Positions 59,330-64,000 of a DNA stretch of 64,000 bases are shown here, piece by piece; the first letter of the stretch is position 1; each line of letters starts with the position of its first letter. The DNA is from Timema cristinae (lineage: Eukaryota > Arthropoda > Insecta > Phasmatodea > Timematidae): NCBI GenBank assembly GCA_039000515.1, contig JBCFYV010000012.1, positions 5,576,064 to 5,640,063 on the forward strand, given 5' to 3'. A program made the translations under genes and the position numbers. The notes beneath the pieces are model-generated. The model did no database searches and had not been told where the DNA came from. It saw only the letters and a program-made list of their open reading frames with translations.

Positions 59330-62102
59330 AACTGTGCACAAAGCTCAAAAATTAACAATTCCATACTTAAGTCATCCTCACTAACTTTCTTCACACTTTC
59401 CTGTTCTTGTATACTTCCTTCGATTCAATAACATCGATACCCTGATTCATACGTGCTCTTTTATTCTTAAAACTCCTAATGTTTCGCTTGTTCATAAATT
59501 TGTCTACAATTTAGAACCACGTCTTACATGTTGCACCCCTTTCTTTTGATTCACACACACACACTTCCTACATTTATTTGCTTCGTCACTCGATCCACAC
59601 TCACCATCTCAACATGCCCAAACGAATGTAACACGCTTATTTCACATTAAGCTGTTGGATTCCCTTTAAACCCGCACTCCTTTAGCAGCCCTTTATTGAT
59701 GAGTTTGTCAATACTGGTTTTTCAAATACATTTCTTAGCTATCTTATTCGAACAACTGTCAATATGCTTTTGTGTTTCTCCTTAAAAAACCATGCTGCAA
59801 ATCCATAAAATAATGTTGCTATCAACACACTTTTATATACTGCCATCTTTTCCTCTTTTGATAACACTTTATTATTGAACCTCTTCAAGACGCATTCACC
59901 CATCTGTTTATTTCACATTCCATTCTTTAATTTTTACATAATATTTTGTCCCGTTACACCAAATTATTCACTTGTTCAATCAGATTTCCGTTTATACCAG
60001 TCTGACATTAATTTCTTGATCTGGCCTAATCAAAAACTCATCTTGAATTTGGAGAAATTTAAACGAAGATCCATTCTACCTTTTGCTACATTCAAACGAT
60101 TTAATGCATTCTGCAAGTCACTTTCATTTTCAGCCCTTAAGACGGCATCATCTGCATACAAGAGAACTCTCACATTTACATTGTCCATTTGTACACCAAC
60201 TGCGTCATCACAAGCATCCCTCATACACTTATCCATGAATACATTAAACAACTATAGATACATAAAACCACTCTGTATAACACCCTGTTCAATGTCAAAC
60301 CATTTGCTCAAAGCTCCATCCATCCTAACGCACTCTTTAACTTCATCATACACCACCATAATTCCATTTACTAAGCATGCATCTACACCATACTCTTTCA
60401 GAACGTTCAATAACATAATCCTATTCACCCGATCATACGATTTCTCCTGATCAATGGATGTACAATAATATTTCTTCCTTACTGCCATAGATTTTTAAAT
60501 CACTTGTTGCTAAGCAAATGTCTGGTCCATGCTACCTCTACCTAGCATTAAACCACAATGCACACCCCAGATTTTGTCCGCAGCTTGTCACGCACCTTCC
60601 TAACTAAAACTCTTCCAAAAACTTTGTCTGGAATACTCAACAAGGTAATTGCCCTTTAATTCTTACATTCACTCTTAGTGCCTTTGACTGTGTACAAAGG
60701 AACAGTGACAGCATTATTCCAGTCATTGGGAACATTACAAATCCCAGCATTCACATTTAACAACCTCACACAATCTGGCAAGTAGTGTCATGTTCTCACA
60801 CTTAAGCATTTCACTTGTGATTACATCTACGCCCGTAGCTTTTCTATTCTTTTAACACTTTCATAGCCTTTAACACCTCAGCCTCGTTAATTATTTTACT
60901 TATCATAAAATTTTCCATATTTTCTGTTACTTTCTCTCCGTTTTCACCATACACTTTCTTAAAAAGCTTTCTCCTCTCTCTCTCTCTCTCTATCGCTTTA
61001 TCATGCTGTTTTAATCCCACATCATCTCATCACTTTCATTCTGAATTTCATAGGTTTTTCCTTGCACTCCTTGTTTTGTTCTCATGACTCACTTCCAGAA
61101 CAGATAATTATAACCTTTAAAATTAGTCTGATTTCTTTCTCCTTCTCTTAATCTAATTCCTCTTTGCTCTCCTTTATTATCTTCTTAGCATTGATACTAT
61201 TCTCTTTATATACATCTCACAACTTCCTATGTTCTGTTTCATTCTTCACAGCAATCATTCATTTGTATGCTTCTATCTTTTCTCTCACAGATTCTTTCAA
61301 CTGTTAATCCCACCATGCATCCCATCTCTTTTTAAGGATCCCACAACCCCAGATCCCCAGACATCTTTCACGCACTCAGCTAGTCTACTTTATTCTCTTC
61401 TAAATTCCAAGAACTTTATATATATATCACTAACATTTATTTTGACATTCTATTCATGCTCTTGTAAAGTTAATTTTTCACCCAGAAATCTTTCATATTG
61501 TACTCTTACAATTTTATCCTGCAGTTTTTCCACTTCCACTCTTAATTTCTTAATATTCTTGCGCTGTTTTCCCACAAAATTCATATCTAATTCAACTACT
61601 GAGGATACTAGGAGGTGTGATCCGTTTCACATTCAGCTCCACTCACAGCCTTATTATTCTTTACCAAACTTCTAAGTTTCTCGATATAAGCCACAAAATC
61701 AATCATCGTTCTAGAATCCCCCCTATGCCATGTATACTAGTGAATAACTTTGTTCTTAAACCATGTGTTCGACACAAATAAACCCCTATATAAACACAGA
61801 CTCACTAACATATTATCAATTTCGTTTACGCTCTCATCGCCATACCTTCTTAACACACTCTCTGTATTCTCTCTTGGGGTACCCATCCTTACACTCGTAT
61901 TTCGTAAGAAGATAATTCTTTAACTCGGTTCACATGGATTCAAAACATCATTGAGATCATTCCAAAACTCTACCATTACATTCACGTCTTCACCCCCCAT
62001 CGGAACATAGCCGACAATCATCATAATTCTACGAATATTTATTTTCAAATGTGCCCATAAAAGTCTAGATGACATTAACTTACACCTCCTCACAAACAAC
62101 AT
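59330..62102 (-). pseudogene. Non-LTR retrotransposon (LINE) with endonuclease and reverse transcriptase, decayed
   Basis: The minus strand carries the domains in order. An APE-type endonuclease relic spans 62102 to ~61620, with YTWHRGDSRTMIDFVAY and ETDHT corresponding to the WxxxD..S.IDF and catalytic His regions. The RT upstream part follows at ~60900-60540. The RT core is at 60488-60252 (YYCTSIDQEKSYDRVNR, VIQSGFM) and 60251-60030 (FNVFMDKCMRDA, LLYADDAVL with the YADD catalytic pair). The C-terminal part lies at ~59880-59760 (LSKEEKMAVYKSVLIAT, WFFKEKHKS). At least four stops or shifts break it. It differs in sequence from the LINE at 45.3-46.6 kb. The clade is uncertain. Confidence 0.85.
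60973..60997. repeat. (CT)n microsatellite
   Basis: A run of CT repeats inside the decayed LINE, near the region between the endonuclease and RT parts. Confidence 0.8.
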
Positions 62103-63011
62103 ACTTCTGGGCTTAGGAAATTGTAGTCTTTAATTTTCAGGAAAAGGGCTAAGTTATATAAAATCGCGATATCTTTTCAGCGAGCAAAGAAGTGTGGAAA
62201 ACTCCTACTACTAGTGTGGTTACATTTGCCTCTTAAATTTGAAGCAAATTTGAATCACCACTTCTCCTATCTAATAGAAGAAGTGACGAATACATTTACA
62301 AATATATCAAATCAAGGATGGGAAAGAACAAGCATAGGAGAGATAAACAAGTTTAACAAATCAGTTTATTAAAATTTAAACAAGTTGATATAATTACATG
62401 TGGTTTAACTAGATCTTACGCAAGACAGTTCTTTGTTTACTATGATAAATTAAATTAGTTACTTGAGATATGTTATCTCAATAGGGAATATATGAATTGA
62501 AACACATAGGTAATACCTGCAATCAACATAAGTATGGTAGGGTCTGTATTACGAATGGGAGTAACTCGTTAAAGTAGAAATAACACACATTCCACTACGA
62601 AGGTGCGTCCGCTTCAATACAACGGAAATTTAAATAGGAATCAAATATTAATTTAAGGTTAAGCATCAATACATAACTATCCAACCTAGCAGCTACTAGA
62701 CTTCGATCTGAAAGGCATTTACATGAATAATAGTTAACGACACCAAATTCTAGAAAGTCTTAGTTTAAAGAGTCACAACTTTGGTAGTTAAATTAGCTAG
62801 CTAACATGAGTTAACCCCATAGTGAATTACGGGTTACAAGGAATACGCTCCTAGAAGAGGAACTATAAGTTTACAAGCTCGGCTATTACGATATTATGAC
62901 CGGTTTATTCCCCATTAATACTGCCTGATCATTCAATAGTATATTTTACATTCTACCCTTGTCTGGACACACTATATCTAGTGAAAATAGTTAAACATTA
63001 ACAAATACAAA
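62103..63011 (+). other. Unassigned sequence; possible LTR
   Basis: No gene. If the primer-binding-site-like motif at 63012 is real, an LTR would end near AACAAATACA just before it. Its start could not be fixed (one option is TGTGGTTTAAC near 62399), and no second LTR is in the window. Confidence 0.3.
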
Positions 63012-63021
63012 TGGCGCCCGA
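63012..63021 (+). promoter_or_regulatory. Possible tRNA-Lys primer-binding site
   Basis: TGGCGCCCGA matches the first ten bases of the Lys-tRNA primer site used by many LTR elements. It is only ten bases long with a diverged continuation (AGGAGGCC), so chance is possible. Confidence 0.35.
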
Positions 63022-63270
63022 AGGAGGCCGTACAAAACAAACTATACCCCGCAGGCCCCTACTCAGGACTAGTAGCACATCCACAGGCTGAGCACCGCAT
63101 AAATGTACACTATGAGAAATATTAAAGACTGGTAGCAGTCAAAAACCCAACTAGGTCATGGAAAAGAGCGATGGATAACCTGATTTCCACCATAATATGA
63201 TTCTAAGCGTTAAGTTAGCCGGAGCATGGTTATACAGTATAGGGCGTCTGACTATTGCCCAGGTATTTAC

Positions 63271-63620
63271 GATTATGTCTTATGGACATAGTAAAATAGA
63301 GCAAGATCTCTAACATACTAAACTATGCCTTATGGGCATAGAAAAGAAAGTCAGAAACTCTGACTTACAAAACTATGTAATTTGAATATAGAAACAAAGA
63401 GAAAGAAATATAATATTCAAAACTATGCCATATGGGCATATAAAAACAAGTCAGAAAGTCTGGCGTTCAAAAATATGTCCTATAGACGTATAAACAAAGT
63501 GTATAAACTCTAACAATCAAAACAATGCCTTGTGTGCATATAAAAACAAGTCAGAAACTCTGACTTACAAAACTATGTCATATGAACATAGAAACAAAGA
63601 GTAACAACTCTAGCAAAGAT
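63271..63620 (+). repeat. 50-bp tandem array, seven units in perfect register
   Basis: Units start at 63271, 63321, 63371, 63421, 63471, 63521 and 63571 with no indels. Units 2, 4 and 6 share AAGTCAGAAACTCTGAC or a close variant. Units 1, 3, 5 and 7 form the other class, giving a 100-bp higher-order period. Each unit starts with a potential hairpin such as TATGCC-TTATG-GGCATA. Most have a second one, GTCAGA-AAC-TCTGAC or AGAG..CTCT. Confidence 0.9.
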
Positions 63621-64000
63621 TACTTATACAAATATTCATATTTACAGACGTTGCTCCATCTATGGCGAGGAGGAGAGACCGATGCCTCACACATCGTGAA
63701 CACCAATTGCTTAGTTCACTGACCCTTGCTTCACGTCCAGGCTGTTCCTTCGACGAATCGTTACAATTGAATACAAAATGTTAAGCTAGGGATGGCTGTT
63801 TTATACAAGAAAGACTGACGTATTTGGGAAGGGCGTCCACCAGGAAAAGGAGGGGTGGTGAGTTATCAGAAATGAGCAGAAAGACAGCTAGTGCTAGTAG
63901 ATGGCGATGATCACAATACAGAGAAGCATCTCTGTTATTTCATTGAAGTGGGTCCAGTGAGGAAGATGTCCTTTTGTTGAACCTCCAGGAACAGTCAGCT
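63621..64000. other. No gene seen; window edge
   Basis: Less AT-rich sequence running to the end of the window. No domain is recognised. If the LTR hypothesis is right, this would be leader or gag start, but I cannot support that. Confidence 0.4.

Noticed and set aside
59875..60450. 191-residue plus-strand open frame
   Set aside because: It is the antisense shadow of the LINE reverse transcriptase on the minus strand, which carries the YADD and other RT motifs.
63271..63620. CRISPR-like or tRNA-like array at the right end
   Set aside because: The whole 50-bp unit is repeated without unique spacers, and the hairpins do not form a cloverleaf.

Overview
This window is eukaryotic, AT-rich, gene-poor DNA. 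Arthropod origin, most likely insect, is an inference. It rests on interstitial TTAGG telomere-type repeats (about 2190-2330) and on a mix of BEL/Pao, Penelope-like, non-LTR, Helitron, Harbinger and hAT-like elements with many tRNA-derived SINEs. I could not support a single host protein-coding gene, rRNA or tRNA. Every protein-like signal belongs to a mobile element, and all of them are broken.

Layout. 1-11.8 kb is a SINE field: three tRNA-headed types, called here SINE-A, SINE-B and SINE-C. It also holds a LINE 3' fragment (4.65-5.25 kb) and a 64-66 bp satellite (8.3-9.0 kb) with a tiny SINE-tail insertion inside it. 11854-14965 is a complete but inactivated PIF/Harbinger transposon with 55-bp terminal inverted repeats and a TAA target duplication. 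Its transposase and MADF/BESS-like genes are antisense and interlocked, each with an exon inside the other's intron. 15582-21494 and 21595-27447 are two near-identical ~5.9 kb copies on either side of a 100-N gap, most likely two haplotypes left uncollapsed. 27.9-28.3 kb is a ~60-65 bp minisatellite. 28.6-33.0 kb is a minus-strand Helitron whose HUH, two-tyrosine and helicase motifs are still readable through several stops. 33.0-34.1 kb is extremely AT-rich and ends in a second 100-N gap. Two long palindromes, both centred on (TA)n, follow (34246-35117 and 35417-35924).

37.4-38.65 kb is a degenerate tandem repeat. 40.95-42.7 kb is a decayed BEL/Pao gag-protease segment. 45.3-46.6 kb and 59.3-62.1 kb are two decayed LINEs on the minus strand. 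51589-52034 and 55311-55922 are short non-autonomous hAT-like elements; the second has an 8-bp target duplication with one mismatch. 56.86-58.2 kb is a LINE C-terminal scrap followed directly by a Penelope-like element with a GIY-YIG domain. The right end holds a possible LTR primer-binding site (63012) and a 50-bp tandem array in perfect register (63271-63620) whose units fold into hairpins with paired base changes.

The linking thread is a ~50-nt 3' tail ending near CGAACGGGTAGTAAGACGC, followed by TAA/AAT-type repeats. SINE-A and SINE-B share it despite different tRNA heads and bodies. It also occurs alone as 5'-truncated insertions of ~40-55 bp flanked by 9-12 bp target duplications. This points to one LINE partner that mobilises both families, and no intact copy of that LINE is visible here. 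No novel enzymatic system was found. The most interesting items are the interlocked Harbinger genes, the shared SINE tail, the structured 50-bp array and the TA-centred palindromes.
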